DNA from: Pseudescherichia sp032055545
GTDB lineage: Bacteria > Pseudomonadota > Gammaproteobacteria > Enterobacterales > Enterobacteriaceae
Direction: 5' to 3'
Assembly (NCBI GenBank): GCA_032055545.1
Contig: DAMBQR010000074.1
Location: 1-17,521 of the forward strand
DNA: 17,521 nt
Positions 6,829 to 15,598 of the stretch are shown here, piece after piece. The notes under the pieces are model-generated. The model saw nothing but the letters and a program-made list of their open reading frames with translations, was not told the origin of the DNA and did not search any database. The number at the start of each line of letters is the position of its first letter. Position 1 is the first letter of the stretch. The translations under genes and the position numbers were made by a program.

Positions 6829-8067
6829 ATGCAGGAACGACAGGCTTCCGGCAACGATGCCGCATTTACCGGAGCGAGCAGCAATAACCTTCTGGTGGCA
6901 GCGGCAAGTCCATTGCTCAATGCGATCCCACAGATCCGTCATTCAGTCTCCCATGACGATCAGGCAGGGCTACGTCAACGTTTAATTGATGAGATCCGGC
7001 GCTTTGAAGTGCGCTGCCAGCAGGCAGGGCTGCCGTATGAAACTATCGTCGGTGCGCGCTACTGCCTCTGCACGGCGCTCGACGAGGCTGCTGCACTAAC
7101 GCCCTGGGGCAGCAGCGGCGTCTGGTCCGGGAGCGGTCTGCTGGTCACTTTCCACAACGAAACCTGGGGCGGCGAGAAGTTTTTCCAGTTGCTGGCGCGT
7201 CTGTCGCAGAACCCGCGCGAGCATATTCTGCTGCTGGAGATGATCAACTACTGCCTGCTGCTCGGTTTTGAAGGACGCTACCGGGTGCTCGATAACGGCC
7301 GTACCCAGCTTGAAACCATCAAGCAGCGGCTGTGGCAGATGATCCGTGGCGTGCGCGGCAGCTATCCGCCGCCGCTCTCTCCGCACCCGGAGGACCAGCC
7401 GGTGCTGCGCAAGCTCTGGCGGCCAATGGTGCCGCTCTGGGCCTGCGTAGCGCTTGCCGGGTTCGCCGCCTGCCTGTTCTACATCGTTCTCAACTGGCGG
7501 CTGGGTGACAGCACTAACCCGGTGCTGGCGAAGATCTACCAGACGCCGCTGCCGGAAACGACCATTCAGCAGCCCGCGCAGCCTTTGCCTGCCGTCTTGA
7601 ATCTGCGTGGCTTCCTGAAGCCTGAGATCGAAGCGGGGCTAGTGGCGGTGAAAGACGAAGCGGACCGCAGCGTAGTGATCCTGAAGGGAGATGGGCTATT
7701 CGCCTCCGCCTCGACGGTAGTGAGAGACCGCTACGATCGGGTTATTGAGCGTATCGCCCAGGCGATGAACAACGTAAGCGGCAAGATTTTGGTGGTGGGC
7801 TATAGCGATAACGTGCCAATCCGCAGCGCACGCTTCGCCTCCAACTATGAGCTCTCTCTTGAGCGCGCCCGGTCGGTGCAAAAGCAGTTGCAGGATCGCC
7901 TCTCGCAGCCTCAACGCGTGAAAGCCGAGGGAAGAGGGGAGATGAACCCTATCGCGCCAAATACGACGCCGGAAAACCGCGCCCGTAACCGCCGCGTAGA
8001 AATTACTCTGCTGGTATCGCCTGAGAATACCCAGGCTGAGCTGAACGGATTGCCGCAAGGAAACTAG
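6829..8067 (+). CDS. tssL: T6SS inner-membrane protein TssL with C-terminal OmpA peptidoglycan-binding domain
   Basis: TssL (DotU/IcmH-like) is a tail-anchored inner-membrane component of the TssJLM complex. This 412-aa form is the extended type. Residues about 30-190 are the cytoplasmic DotU domain, with the signature YCLCTALDEAAALTPWG. One membrane segment lies at about 202-222 (WACVALAGFAACLFYIVLN). A periplasmic OmpA/MotB-like domain covers about 290-395, with GYSDNVPIRS from residue 324, then NYELSLERARSV, and ENRARNRRVEITL (N387-R388-R389). These are the residues that usually bind meso-diaminopimelate. So TssL itself can anchor the machine to the cell wall and a separate TagL-type protein is not needed (inference). 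Its stop is 1 bp before the tssM start, which suggests translational coupling. Confidence 0.97.
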   Translation: MQERQASGNDAAFTGASSNNLLVAAASPLLNAIPQIRHSVSHDDQAGLRQRLIDEIRRFEVRCQQAGLPYETIVGARYCLCTALDEAAALTPWGSSGVWSGSGLLVTFHNETWGGEKFFQLLARLSQNPREHILLLEMINYCLLLGFEGRYRVLDNGRTQLETIKQRLWQMIRGVRGSYPPPLSPHPEDQPVLRKLWRPMVPLWACVALAGFAACLFYIVLNWRLGDSTNPVLAKIYQTPLPETTIQQPAQPLPAVLNLRGFLKPEIEAGLVAVKDEADRSVVILKGDGLFASASTVVRDRYDRVIERIAQAMNNVSGKILVVGYSDNVPIRSARFASNYELSLERARSVQKQLQDRLSQPQRVKAEGRGEMNPIAPNTTPENRARNRRVEITLLVSPENTQAELNGLPQGN

Positions 8068-8068
8068 G

Positions 8069-11000
8069 ATGCTGACAACACTTCTCTCCATTCTCACCAA
8101 TCGCCTGCTGTGGGGCTTCCTTGGCGTGACAGCCCTGGCGGCGGTGATCTGGATGATTGGCCCGCTGCTATCGATTGTCGATACCCGGCCGCTCGAATCA
8201 GAGCAGAACCGTATCATCAGCATCGTGGTGCTCTATTTTATCTGGGCTCAGAGCCATATTGTGCCGCGCCTCTATAACGCCTGGCTCAACCGCAAGCTGA
8301 TGGATAAGCTCAAAGAGGATACGACCGAGCCGCAGGCAGTCGATCCACAGCAGCGGCTGAATAGCGAAGACCAGATCCTTGCCAGTCGTTTTGATGAAGC
8401 GGCGCAGATGCTGAAGAAAGCCCATTTTAGCAAGGCGGGTAACCGCAGCGCGCAGTGGACGCAACGCTTCGGCACCCAGTATCTCTATCAGCTGCCGTGG
8501 TATGTGATCATCGGTGCGCCCGGCTCCGGAAAAACCACCGCGCTGGCTAACTCCGGCCTCCAGTTCCCGCTGGCGGATCGCTTTGGTAAAACGGCCTTGC
8601 GCGGCATTGGCGGCACCCGTAACTGTGACTGGTGGTTTACCAATGAAGCGGTGCTGCTGGATACCGCAGGCCGCTATACGACTCAGGAGAGCGAGCAGGC
8701 GCAGGATGCCGGAGAGTGGCTCAGCTTTGTTCAGCTGCTGCGTAAATACCGCCGCCGCCAGCCCATCAACGGCGTCATTATCACCATCAGTATCTCCGAT
8801 CTGCTGACCCAGTCAGCTGAAGCTTCTCGCCAGCAGGCGGTAAACCTGCGCCAGCGTCTGTCGGAGCTGCACGAGCAACTGGGCATTCGCTTCCCGGTCT
8901 ATGTCATGGTCACCAAGGTCGATCTACTTAAAGGTTTTCGCGCCTGGTTTTCCGATTTCGATAAAGCGCAGCGCGACCAGATTTGGGGCTTTACCCTGCC
9001 GTGGGAAAAAGCTAAGCAGGCCGATTTTGACCTGATGGGTAACTTCGAGCAGGAGTTCTCCCTGCTTCAGCAGCGTCTGGATGCGGGTCTGCCGGAGACG
9101 ATGCTTCAGGAGCACGATGCGAAGACCCGAGCCGAAGCCTGGCTCTTCCCGCAGGAGTTCGCTGCGCTGCGTCCGCTGCTGGCGGACTATCTGAGCACGG
9201 TGTTTGCCCGCTCGAACTTTGAAACAGAATTTTCGCCGCGCGGGATCTACTTTGCCAGCGGTACCCAGGAGGGAATGCCCTTTGACCGGGTAATGGGCGA
9301 ACTGAACCGGGCGCTTTCGCTGCCAGAGGGCAACGAGGCGGATAATTGGGATTCCGTCAGCAAAGAGGCACCGATCCCCGGTGCCAAAGGGCAGAGCTTC
9401 TTCATTAAGAACCTGCTGCAAAACGTGATTTTCCAGGAGGCGGGCATCGCTGGCGAGAATCGCTGGTGGGAGCTGCGCAACCGGGCGGTGATCTGGTCAG
9501 GTTATGCAGCCCTGCTGGCGCTGCTGGTTATTTTGGGCGGGCTATGGCTTACCAGCTACGGTAAAAACAGCGCCTATCTGAAAGAGGTGCAGGAGAAAGT
9601 GCCAGAGGTGGAGCAGCAGAGCAAGGCGCTGCAAAACCTTCAGCAGCGCGATCTGTTTGCGCTGCTGCCGCTGCTCAATGGCCTGGTCGAACTGCCGAAA
9701 AGCAACGAGTTTGATATTAACGAACCGCCGATAACCCGCCGGATGGGGCTGTACCGCGGATACGACATCAGCAACGCCTCGCAGTCGCTCTACCAGAAAG
9801 CGCTGGATCAGATGCTGCTGCCTGCCGTCGCCATGCACATCACCACTTGGTTACGCAACGATAACGGCAGCGACGTCGAGTACAGCTACGAAGCGTTGAA
9901 GGCCTACCAGATGCTCTATCAGCCGAAGCACTACGATGGCAAATTCCTGCACTCGTGGGTAATGCTCAACCTGGAGCGCAACCTGCCGCAAAACGTGACC
10001 CAGGCGCAGCTGCGCGAACTGGAGTGGCATCTGACTCAGCTGCTGGAGCCGCAGATCCAGGCGTCGCCTTATGCGCAAGACGAGGCGCTGGTGGCACGCG
10101 AGCGGGCACTCATCAACCAGCAGCCGCTCTCGACGCGCGTGTATGGTCGCCTTAAGCGCCTGCTTGAGCATGACGAAAACCTTAAGCCGGTGTCGCTCTC
10201 CATGCTTGGCGGCCCGCAGAGCGAGCTGGTTTTCTCCCGTAAAAGCGGCAAACCGGTGAGCGAAGGCGTTTCGGGCCTCTATACCCCAGACGGCTACTGG
10301 AAAAGCTTTAACGGACAAATCGATAGCGTCACCACCGCGCTGCATGAGGATGACGCCTGGGTGCTGGGGAGCACCTCAGCCCAGGAGGATAAGCAGCAGA
10401 CCGATAACGCCGTGCGTCAGCTCTATATGCGCGACTTTATCGCCAACTGGGACAGCTTCCTGGCCGATATTCAGCTCAATAACAGCGCCGATCTCTCCCA
10501 GCGTATCAATACTGCCCGGCTGCTCTCCGGCAGCAATTCGCCGCTGCGGCGTCTGGTGTTGAATCTGAGCAAAGTTCTGACTCTTTCCCGTGAAACGGCA
10601 GCCCCAGCGGATGCAGCACAGGCCAAAGAGCAGAACAACCGTGCCACGCGTACCCTGGAGGCGCTGTTCAGCAATAACGATGGTGCGCCGAAGCAGGGGG
10701 CGGTGATGACCCAGGCACCGGAGCAACTAGTGACTGACCACTACGCGCCGATGATCGAGCTGGCACAGCCCCTGGAGAAGGGCGGCAAAACCATCGTCTT
10801 TGATGATTTCCTCAAGCAGGTAGATGAGCTGTACCGCTATCTGACCGCCGTGCAGGATGCGGCGAACAGCGGTATGCCAGCGCCGGGAGGGGAAGCTATC
10901 AGCCGCCTGCAGGCCAGCGCAGGCCGACTGCCGGGCGGCTTGCAGACCATGTTTAGCAATATGGCGGTTGGTGCCAGCAGCGATACCCAGCGTCGCGATC

Positions 11001-11692
11001 TCGATAACGTGCGAAAGCGGATTAATGTCGAAGTGGGCAGCTTCTGCCGTCAGGCAATCGCAGGCCGCTACCCGCTGGTACGCAGCGCCGGCAGCGAGGT
11101 GACGCCGGACGATCTGGCGCGGATGTTTGCCCCCGGAACCGGTCTGATGGACGCGTTCTTCCGTGACAACCTGACCAATAAAGTTGACACCACCCAGTCG
11201 AGCTGGCGCTTTATGCCGGGCATTGATGGCAAAACGCTGCCGGGCAGCGAAGGGCTGCTGCGTCCCTTCCAGCAGGCACAGTCGATTCGCGATGCTTTCT
11301 TTGCCAACGGAGCCGCCACGCCATCCTATAAGGTCACGGTGCGCACCGTCCGCATGGACAATACCATCCTCAATCTGACCCTGGACATAGACGGTCAGAT
11401 GCTGCGTTACAGCCACGGGCCGCAGGCGGTGCAGATCATGACCTGGCCGGGGCCGGGCGGTACCAACCAGGTACGTATGCAGCTGGGGCTGGCGAACGGC
11501 AGCACCTCGACGCTGGTTACCAACGGTGCCTGGGCGCTCAATCGTTTCTTTGATAAAGCTCGTATCAGCCCAGGCGGCGGCACTCTTAGCCGCCAGGCGA
11601 CGTTCACCGTAGATGGCCATCAGGTCACGCTGGAATTTGCGCCCAACAGTATTCGCAACCCGTTCCAGCTTCCCCGCTTCTCATGCCCTTAA
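8069..11692 (+). CDS. tssM: T6SS inner-membrane protein TssM (IcmF/VasK family)
   Basis: TssM spans the inner membrane and periplasm and binds TssJ through its C-terminus. It is 1207 aa and appears full length. Two N-terminal membrane segments lie at about 14-38 and 48-67. A cytoplasmic GTPase-like domain has a complete P-loop, G149-APGSGKTT, then D198-TAG, and TKVD at 282-285, so nucleotide binding is probably retained (in some T6SSs the Walker A is degenerate or dispensable). A third membrane segment lies at about 474-495 (VIWSGYAALLALLVILGGLW). The rest is the large periplasmic region, ending in the family-typical NPFQLPRFSCP. It starts 1 bp after tssL and ends 16 bp before tagF. Long minus-strand frames inside it look like GC-rich shadows. 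Confidence 0.97.
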   Translation: MLTTLLSILTNRLLWGFLGVTALAAVIWMIGPLLSIVDTRPLESEQNRIISIVVLYFIWAQSHIVPRLYNAWLNRKLMDKLKEDTTEPQAVDPQQRLNSEDQILASRFDEAAQMLKKAHFSKAGNRSAQWTQRFGTQYLYQLPWYVIIGAPGSGKTTALANSGLQFPLADRFGKTALRGIGGTRNCDWWFTNEAVLLDTAGRYTTQESEQAQDAGEWLSFVQLLRKYRRRQPINGVIITISISDLLTQSAEASRQQAVNLRQRLSELHEQLGIRFPVYVMVTKVDLLKGFRAWFSDFDKAQRDQIWGFTLPWEKAKQADFDLMGNFEQEFSLLQQRLDAGLPETMLQEHDAKTRAEAWLFPQEFAALRPLLADYLSTVFARSNFETEFSPRGIYFASGTQEGMPFDRVMGELNRALSLPEGNEADNWDSVSKEAPIPGAKGQSFFIKNLLQNVIFQEAGIAGENRWWELRNRAVIWSGYAALLALLVILGGLWLTSYGKNSAYLKEVQEKVPEVEQQSKALQNLQQRDLFALLPLLNGLVELPKSNEFDINEPPITRRMGLYRGYDISNASQSLYQKALDQMLLPAVAMHITTWLRNDNGSDVEYSYEALKAYQMLYQPKHYDGKFLHSWVMLNLERNLPQNVTQAQLRELEWHLTQLLEPQIQASPYAQDEALVARERALINQQPLSTRVYGRLKRLLEHDENLKPVSLSMLGGPQSELVFSRKSGKPVSEGVSGLYTPDGYWKSFNGQIDSVTTALHEDDAWVLGSTSAQEDKQQTDNAVRQLYMRDFIANWDSFLADIQLNNSADLSQRINTARLLSGSNSPLRRLVLNLSKVLTLSRETAAPADAAQAKEQNNRATRTLEALFSNNDGAPKQGAVMTQAPEQLVTDHYAPMIELAQPLEKGGKTIVFDDFLKQVDELYRYLTAVQDAANSGMPAPGGEAISRLQASAGRLPGGLQTMFSNMAVGASSDTQRRDLDNVRKRINVEVGSFCRQAIAGRYPLVRSAGSEVTPDDLARMFAPGTGLMDAFFRDNLTNKVDTTQSSWRFMPGIDGKTLPGSEGLLRPFQQAQSIRDAFFANGAATPSYKVTVRTVRMDNTILNLTLDIDGQMLRYSHGPQAVQIMTWPGPGGTNQVRMQLGLANGSTSTLVTNGAWALNRFFDKARISPGGGTLSRQATFTVDGHQVTLEFAPNSIRNPFQLPRFSCP

Positions 11693-11708
11693 TCGCAAGG
11701 ATAGCCGT

Positions 11709-12416
11709 ATGACGAATACCCCCGCGACAAGCTGGTACGGAAAATTACCCAGTGCTGGCGACTTCTTACAGCGTCGCTTTCCCGACTCACTGCAGCGCCA
11801 GTGGTCGCATTGGTTTCAGGTGGGTTTACATGCCTGGCAGCAGGAGGAGCTACGCAGCGGCGAGCGCGACTTCAGCGCCGCGCCGGTGTGGAATTTTGTT
11901 GTGCCACCGATGCTGGGCAGCCAGATGGTGCAGATGGGCTGCCTGCTGCCGGGGCGCGACAGCGTGGGCCGTCGCTACCCGGTATGCGCCCAGCTCTCTT
12001 TTAACCCGACAGAGTGGTCGCCGCGCCTGCTGGCCCAGGCGGAAAGCTGGTATCAGCAGCTTGGCCGCGTCCTGCTGCATTCCGTGCGCAACACCTTCTC
12101 AGCGGAACAGCTGGATCAGGCGTTGATGGCCATTCCCTCGCCACAGCCCGCAGAACCTCAGGTGCGCTCTGACATTCTTGATGTCATTGGCTATGAAGGT
12201 GAAGAGCGCTGCACGCTGAGCTGGCCGCAGGCGGCAGAGTGTTTTGACCCGCAGCGGCAGACCAGTTTCTGGTGGACTAACCGCAGCGATGGCTACCCGC
12301 TCTACACCCATGTTCACAGCGGTAACTTTACCGGACAGCTCTTTACGCTGCTGTTCGATCCCGCAGGCGGGGCCAGACCCGGACGTCACGGGCTTTATCC
12401 GCCCATGTTTGAATAA
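11709..12416 (+). CDS. tagF: T6SS-associated regulator TagF (ImpM family)
   Basis: TagF is a cytoplasmic post-translational repressor of T6SS assembly in species where it has been studied; there the threonine phosphorylation pathway (PpkA, Fha) relieves or parallels it. I take the start at 11709 (235 aa), because it has AAGGA about 8 bp upstream and begins MTNTPATSWYGKLPSAGDF, the family N-terminus. An in-frame ATG at 11613 would overlap the end of tssM by 80 bp and adds residues unlike the family. Conserved segments are WYGKLPSAGDFLQRRF near the start, PMLGSQMVQMGCLLPGRDSVGRRYPV in the middle, and SFWWTNRSDGYP near the end. No PpkA, PppA or Fha gene is in this window. It ends 11 bp before tssA. 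Confidence 0.9.
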   Translation: MTNTPATSWYGKLPSAGDFLQRRFPDSLQRQWSHWFQVGLHAWQQEELRSGERDFSAAPVWNFVVPPMLGSQMVQMGCLLPGRDSVGRRYPVCAQLSFNPTEWSPRLLAQAESWYQQLGRVLLHSVRNTFSAEQLDQALMAIPSPQPAEPQVRSDILDVIGYEGEERCTLSWPQAAECFDPQRQTSFWWTNRSDGYPLYTHVHSGNFTGQLFTLLFDPAGGARPGRHGLYPPMFE

Positions 12417-12427
12417 GCAGGTATCTG

Positions 12428-13444
12428 ATGAGCATCGATCACTTTCTTACCCCGATAAGCCCGGAGAAACCCTGCGGCGATAATCTGGAATATGACGCTG
12501 ACTACCAGGCGATGGAGCAGGCCAGCCAGGGGAGAGCCGAGCAGCAGTTTGGCACGACGATTATTCCCGCTGAGCCTGCCGACTGGACGACGGTGGAAAA
12601 GCTGGCCAGCGGTCTGCTGGAGCGCACCAAAGATCTGCGCGTGATGATGGCGTTAACCCACGCCTGGACTAAACGTCGCGGATTAGCGGGCTATGCCGAT
12701 GGGCTGCTATTAATCCAGCAGGCGATCTCGCTCTACTGGGAGCCGCTCTATCCGCTTCTGGAAGAGTATGGCGAAACCGATCCGATCTACCGCATCAATG
12801 CCCTGGCGGCGCTAAGCGATAAGTCTGAGCTGACCGCCGCGTTACGCAGCGCGCCGCTGCTGCGCTCCAACGGCGATGAAATTTCGCTCCGCGATGCCCA
12901 GGCCTTGCTGGACGGCAGCAAGACCGAGAGTCCTGAGTACCCAGGCGGCCGGGCACGGCTTATTGACGAACTGGCGCGCGGCGGCCAGCCGGGTATCGAG
13001 GCGGTGGTGCGGATCCACGAGCGTCTGCAAACCATCCGCGAACTGCTGATTGGCTACCTGAGCGAAAGCGGCGTGCCAGAGATGGAGCAGCTGCAAAAAA
13101 CCGTTGGGCTGGTGGCTAACGCCTGCCAGTCAGCCGACGGCAATGTGGCTCCAGCGCCGCAGGACGCTGCGCCTGCAAGCGAGGAAACCCTCTCCGCGCC
13201 TGCGCCCCAGCCGGTTCAGTACGCCGCTGACTGGCGCAGCGTGCAGGTGACCAGCCGCGCCGACGCCCAGCTGATGCTGGAGAAAGCCAAACAGTATTTC
13301 GCCCAGCATGAACCCAGCCATCCTGCGCCGCTGATGATTGACCGGGTGCAGAAGCTAATCGAACTCAACTTTATGGACATTATTCGGGATCTGGCTCCGG
13401 ATGGCGTGCATCAACTGGAAAACATTTTTGGGCGTCGCGATTGA
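12428..13444 (+). CDS. tssA: T6SS assembly protein TssA
   Basis: TssA is a cytoplasmic protein that forms rings at the baseplate or the distal sheath end and coordinates tube and sheath polymerisation. At 338 aa this is a short-form TssA. The N-terminal ImpA_N domain is clear: ISPEKPCGDNLEYDADYQAMEQ from about residue 10, then WTTVEKLASGLLERTKDLRV, and the stretch ISLYWEPLYPLLEEYGETD near residue 100. A proline/alanine-rich linker lies at about 235-265, followed by a short C-terminal domain (ADAQLMLEKAKQYFAQHEPS, then DIIRDLAPDGVHQLENIFG) with the family-typical ending. The start has a CAGGT-type ribosome site. A 75-bp gap to tssB follows, the largest within the tss run, and shows no clear promoter or terminator. 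Confidence 0.95.
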   Translation: MSIDHFLTPISPEKPCGDNLEYDADYQAMEQASQGRAEQQFGTTIIPAEPADWTTVEKLASGLLERTKDLRVMMALTHAWTKRRGLAGYADGLLLIQQAISLYWEPLYPLLEEYGETDPIYRINALAALSDKSELTAALRSAPLLRSNGDEISLRDAQALLDGSKTESPEYPGGRARLIDELARGGQPGIEAVVRIHERLQTIRELLIGYLSESGVPEMEQLQKTVGLVANACQSADGNVAPAPQDAAPASEETLSAPAPQPVQYAADWRSVQVTSRADAQLMLEKAKQYFAQHEPSHPAPLMIDRVQKLIELNFMDIIRDLAPDGVHQLENIFGRRD

Positions 13445-13519
13445 CGCATAACCCTGTAACGGCGTCTGGCCTGATGCTGGTCGCCACATTTTCACAGCGC
13501 ATCTTTGATGGAGAGCATC

Positions 13520-14044
13520 ATGGCAATGAGTAACAGTGGGCAGAAATTTATCGCACGTAACCGTGCGCCACGCGTACAGATTGAGTATGACGTAGAGATT
13601 TACGGTGCGGAGCGCAAAATCCAGCTTCCCTTCGTCATGGGCGTAATGGCGGACCTGGCGGGTAAACCGGTTGAGAACCTGCCTGCGGTTGACGAGCGTA
13701 AGTTCATGGAGATCGACCTCGATAACTTCGATGAGCGAATGAAAGCCCTCAAGCCGCGCGTGGCGTTCCACGTGGATAACACGCTCACCGGCGACGGCAA
13801 GCTGAACGTCGATCTGACCTTTGAGAGCATGGAAGATTTCCTGCCGGATGCGATTGCACGTAAGGTCGAGCCGCTTAATAAGCTGCTCGAGGCGCGTACG
13901 CAGCTCTCCAACCTGCTGACCTACATGGACGGTAAAAACGGTGCAGAAGAGCTGATCGCCAAGATCCTTCAGGATCCGACCCTGCTCAAATCCCTGAGCC
14001 AGATGCCAAAAAATGACGATAGCGTAAAAGGTAACGAGGAGTAA
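13520..14044 (+). CDS. tssB: T6SS contractile sheath small subunit TssB (VipA)
   Basis: TssB pairs with TssC to build the cytoplasmic contractile sheath around the Hcp tube. The product is 174 aa from ATG 13520, which follows GGAG with a 6-bp gap and gives the family N-terminus MAMSNSGQKFIARNRAPRVQ. In-frame starts at 13505 (TTG) and 13508 (ATG) have poorer spacing, and 13526 is too short by comparison. Conserved parts are RVQIEYDVEIYGAERKIQLP, FVMGVMADLAGKP, DLTFESMEDFLPDAIARKVE, and LLTYMDGKNGAEELI near the C-terminus. The stop is followed 3 bp later by the tssC start, so the two subunits are translationally linked, as usual. Confidence 0.97.
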   Translation: MAMSNSGQKFIARNRAPRVQIEYDVEIYGAERKIQLPFVMGVMADLAGKPVENLPAVDERKFMEIDLDNFDERMKALKPRVAFHVDNTLTGDGKLNVDLTFESMEDFLPDAIARKVEPLNKLLEARTQLSNLLTYMDGKNGAEELIAKILQDPTLLKSLSQMPKNDDSVKGNEE

Positions 14045-14047
14045 TCG

Positions 14048-15547
14048 ATGAGCAATCCTTCTCAACAACATGAGCAGCAGGCGGGGCAGGCGTTTAGCCA
14101 GGATGAGTTCAGCGCGCTGTTAAGCAAAGAGTTCCGCCCGAAGACTGACCAGGCACGTTCAGCCGTAGAGAGCGCGGTAAAAACCCTGGCGCAGCAGGCG
14201 CTGGAGAACACGGTTACCTTTTCTAACGATACCTACCGTACCATCCAGAACCTGATCGCCGGTATCGACGAGCAGCTCTCCCGCCAGGTGAACGAGATTA
14301 TTCATCACGACGAGTTCCAGAAACTGGAGAGCGCGTGGCGTGGTCTGAGCTACCTGGTAAACAACTCCGAAACCGATGAGATGCTGAAGATCCGCTTTAT
14401 GAGCATCTCCAAGCAGGAGCTGGGCCGTACCCTTAAGCGCTATAAAGGGGTAGGCTGGGATCAAAGCCCTATCTTCAAAAAAGTCTACGAGCAGGAGTAT
14501 GGCCAGTTCGGTGGCGAGCCGTTTGGCTGCATCGTGGGAGATTACTACTTCGACCACAGCCCGCAGGATGTCGAGCTGCTGAGCGAGATGGCGCGCATTG
14601 GTGCCGCGGCGCACTGTCCGTTCATCACCGGTACTGCGCCAAGCGTGATGCAGATGGAGTCCTGGCAGGAGCTGGCAAACCCACGCGATCTGACCAAGAT
14701 TTTCCAGAACACCGAATACGCCGCCTGGCGTTCGCTGCGTGAATCCGAAGATGCGCGCTATCTGGGTATGGTGATGCCGCGCTTCCTGTCACGTCTGCCT
14801 TATGGCATTCGCTCTAACCCGGTGGACAGCTTCGATTTTGAAGAAGAGACCGACGGCGCGAACCATGACAGCTATTCATGGGCGAACGCCGCCTATGCGA
14901 TGGCCGCCAACATTAACCGCTCCTTTAAAGAGTTCGGCTGGTGTACCTCCATTCGCGGCGTAGAGTCGGGTGGGGCAGTCGAGAATCTGCCGTGCCATAC
15001 CTTCCCGAGCGATGATGGCGGCGTGGACATGAAGTGCCCTACCGAAATCGCCATCAGCGACCGTCGTGAAGCCGAGCTGGCGAAGAACGGCTTTATGCCG
15101 CTGATCCACCGCAAAAACTCTGACTTCGCTGCCTTTATTGGCGCGCAGTCGTTGCAGAAGCCAGCGGAGTATCACGATCCGGACGCGACGGCCAACGCCC
15201 GCCTGGCGGCACGCCTGCCGTATCTGTTCGCCTGCTGCCGTTTCGCGCACTACCTGAAGTGCATCGTGCGCGACAAGATTGGTTCCTTCCGCGAGCGTGA
15301 AGAGATGGAGCGCTGGCTGAATGACTGGGTGATGAACTACGTCGATGGCGACCCGGCCAACTCCTCGCAGGAGACCAAGTCCCGCAAACCGCTGGCCGCA
15401 GCAGAAGTGCAGGTGCAGGAGATCGAGGACAACCCTGGCTACTACGCCGCGAAGTTCTTCCTGCGTCCGCACTACCAGCTGGAAGGCCTGACCGTTTCCC
15501 TGCGTCTGGTGTCGAAACTGCCATCGCTGAAGAGCAACGAGGCTTAA
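14048..15547 (+). CDS. tssC: T6SS contractile sheath large subunit TssC (VipB)
   Basis: TssC is the major sheath subunit; its N-terminal helix is normally the ClpV docking site exposed on contraction. It is 499 aa, standard length. Typical features include the N-terminal QDEFSALLSKEFRPKTDQA, the sheath core motif FQKLESAWRGLSYLV, the segment GDYYFDHSPQDVELLSEMA, the long PLIHRKNSDFAAFIGAQSLQKP region, and the C-terminal handshake strand region ending FLRPHYQLEGLTVSLRLVSKLP. It starts 3 bp after tssB. ClpV, which would recycle it, is not in this window. It is the last GC-rich gene of the block; a hairpin follows at 15558-15580 and then the AT-richer effector genes. Confidence 0.98.
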   Translation: MSNPSQQHEQQAGQAFSQDEFSALLSKEFRPKTDQARSAVESAVKTLAQQALENTVTFSNDTYRTIQNLIAGIDEQLSRQVNEIIHHDEFQKLESAWRGLSYLVNNSETDEMLKIRFMSISKQELGRTLKRYKGVGWDQSPIFKKVYEQEYGQFGGEPFGCIVGDYYFDHSPQDVELLSEMARIGAAAHCPFITGTAPSVMQMESWQELANPRDLTKIFQNTEYAAWRSLRESEDARYLGMVMPRFLSRLPYGIRSNPVDSFDFEEETDGANHDSYSWANAAYAMAANINRSFKEFGWCTSIRGVESGGAVENLPCHTFPSDDGGVDMKCPTEIAISDRREAELAKNGFMPLIHRKNSDFAAFIGAQSLQKPAEYHDPDATANARLAARLPYLFACCRFAHYLKCIVRDKIGSFREREEMERWLNDWVMNYVDGDPANSSQETKSRKPLAAAEVQVQEIEDNPGYYAAKFFLRPHYQLEGLTVSLRLVSKLPSLKSNEA

Positions 15548-15557
15548 TAGTTAAACA

Positions 15558-15584
15558 GCCGGGTTGTAGATCAATCCGGCCCTT
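15558..15584 (+). terminator. Hairpin between tssC and tae4 (weak terminator or mRNA processing site)
   Basis: GCCGGGTTG (15558-15566) pairs with CAATCCGGC (15572-15580) over 9 positions with one G-U pair and a TAGAT loop. It is followed by CCTTCTT, a poor U-tract. It could partly end transcription of the sheath genes or protect the abundant tssBC mRNA 3' end, while letting some read-through reach tae4 just downstream. Confidence 0.5.
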
Positions 15585-15598
15585 CTTGGGAGCAAATT

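Noticed and set aside
10727..11620. Minus-strand open frame of 297 codons antisense to tssM
   Set aside because: It lies wholly inside tssM, whose plus-strand frame has clear family features to its last residue. The antisense protein is rich in His, Arg and Ala with no recognisable motif, typical of a shadow frame in GC-rich DNA.
11613..11708. N-terminal extension of TagF from an upstream ATG
   Set aside because: It overlaps tssM by 80 bp, encodes residues unlike the family, and a better start with AAGGA exists at 11709.
13505..13519. Upstream TTG/ATG starts for TssB
   Set aside because: The ATG at 13520 has GGAG at good spacing and gives the family N-terminus.
13445..13519. Possible promoter between tssA and tssB (TTGACG at 13441)
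   Set aside because: The hexamer overlaps the tssA stop and no acceptable -10 lies 15-19 bp downstream.
13355..14071. Minus-strand open frame of 238 codons over the tssA end and tssB
   Set aside because: It is antisense to the conserved tssB and tssA C-terminus, with no family motif; codon shadow.
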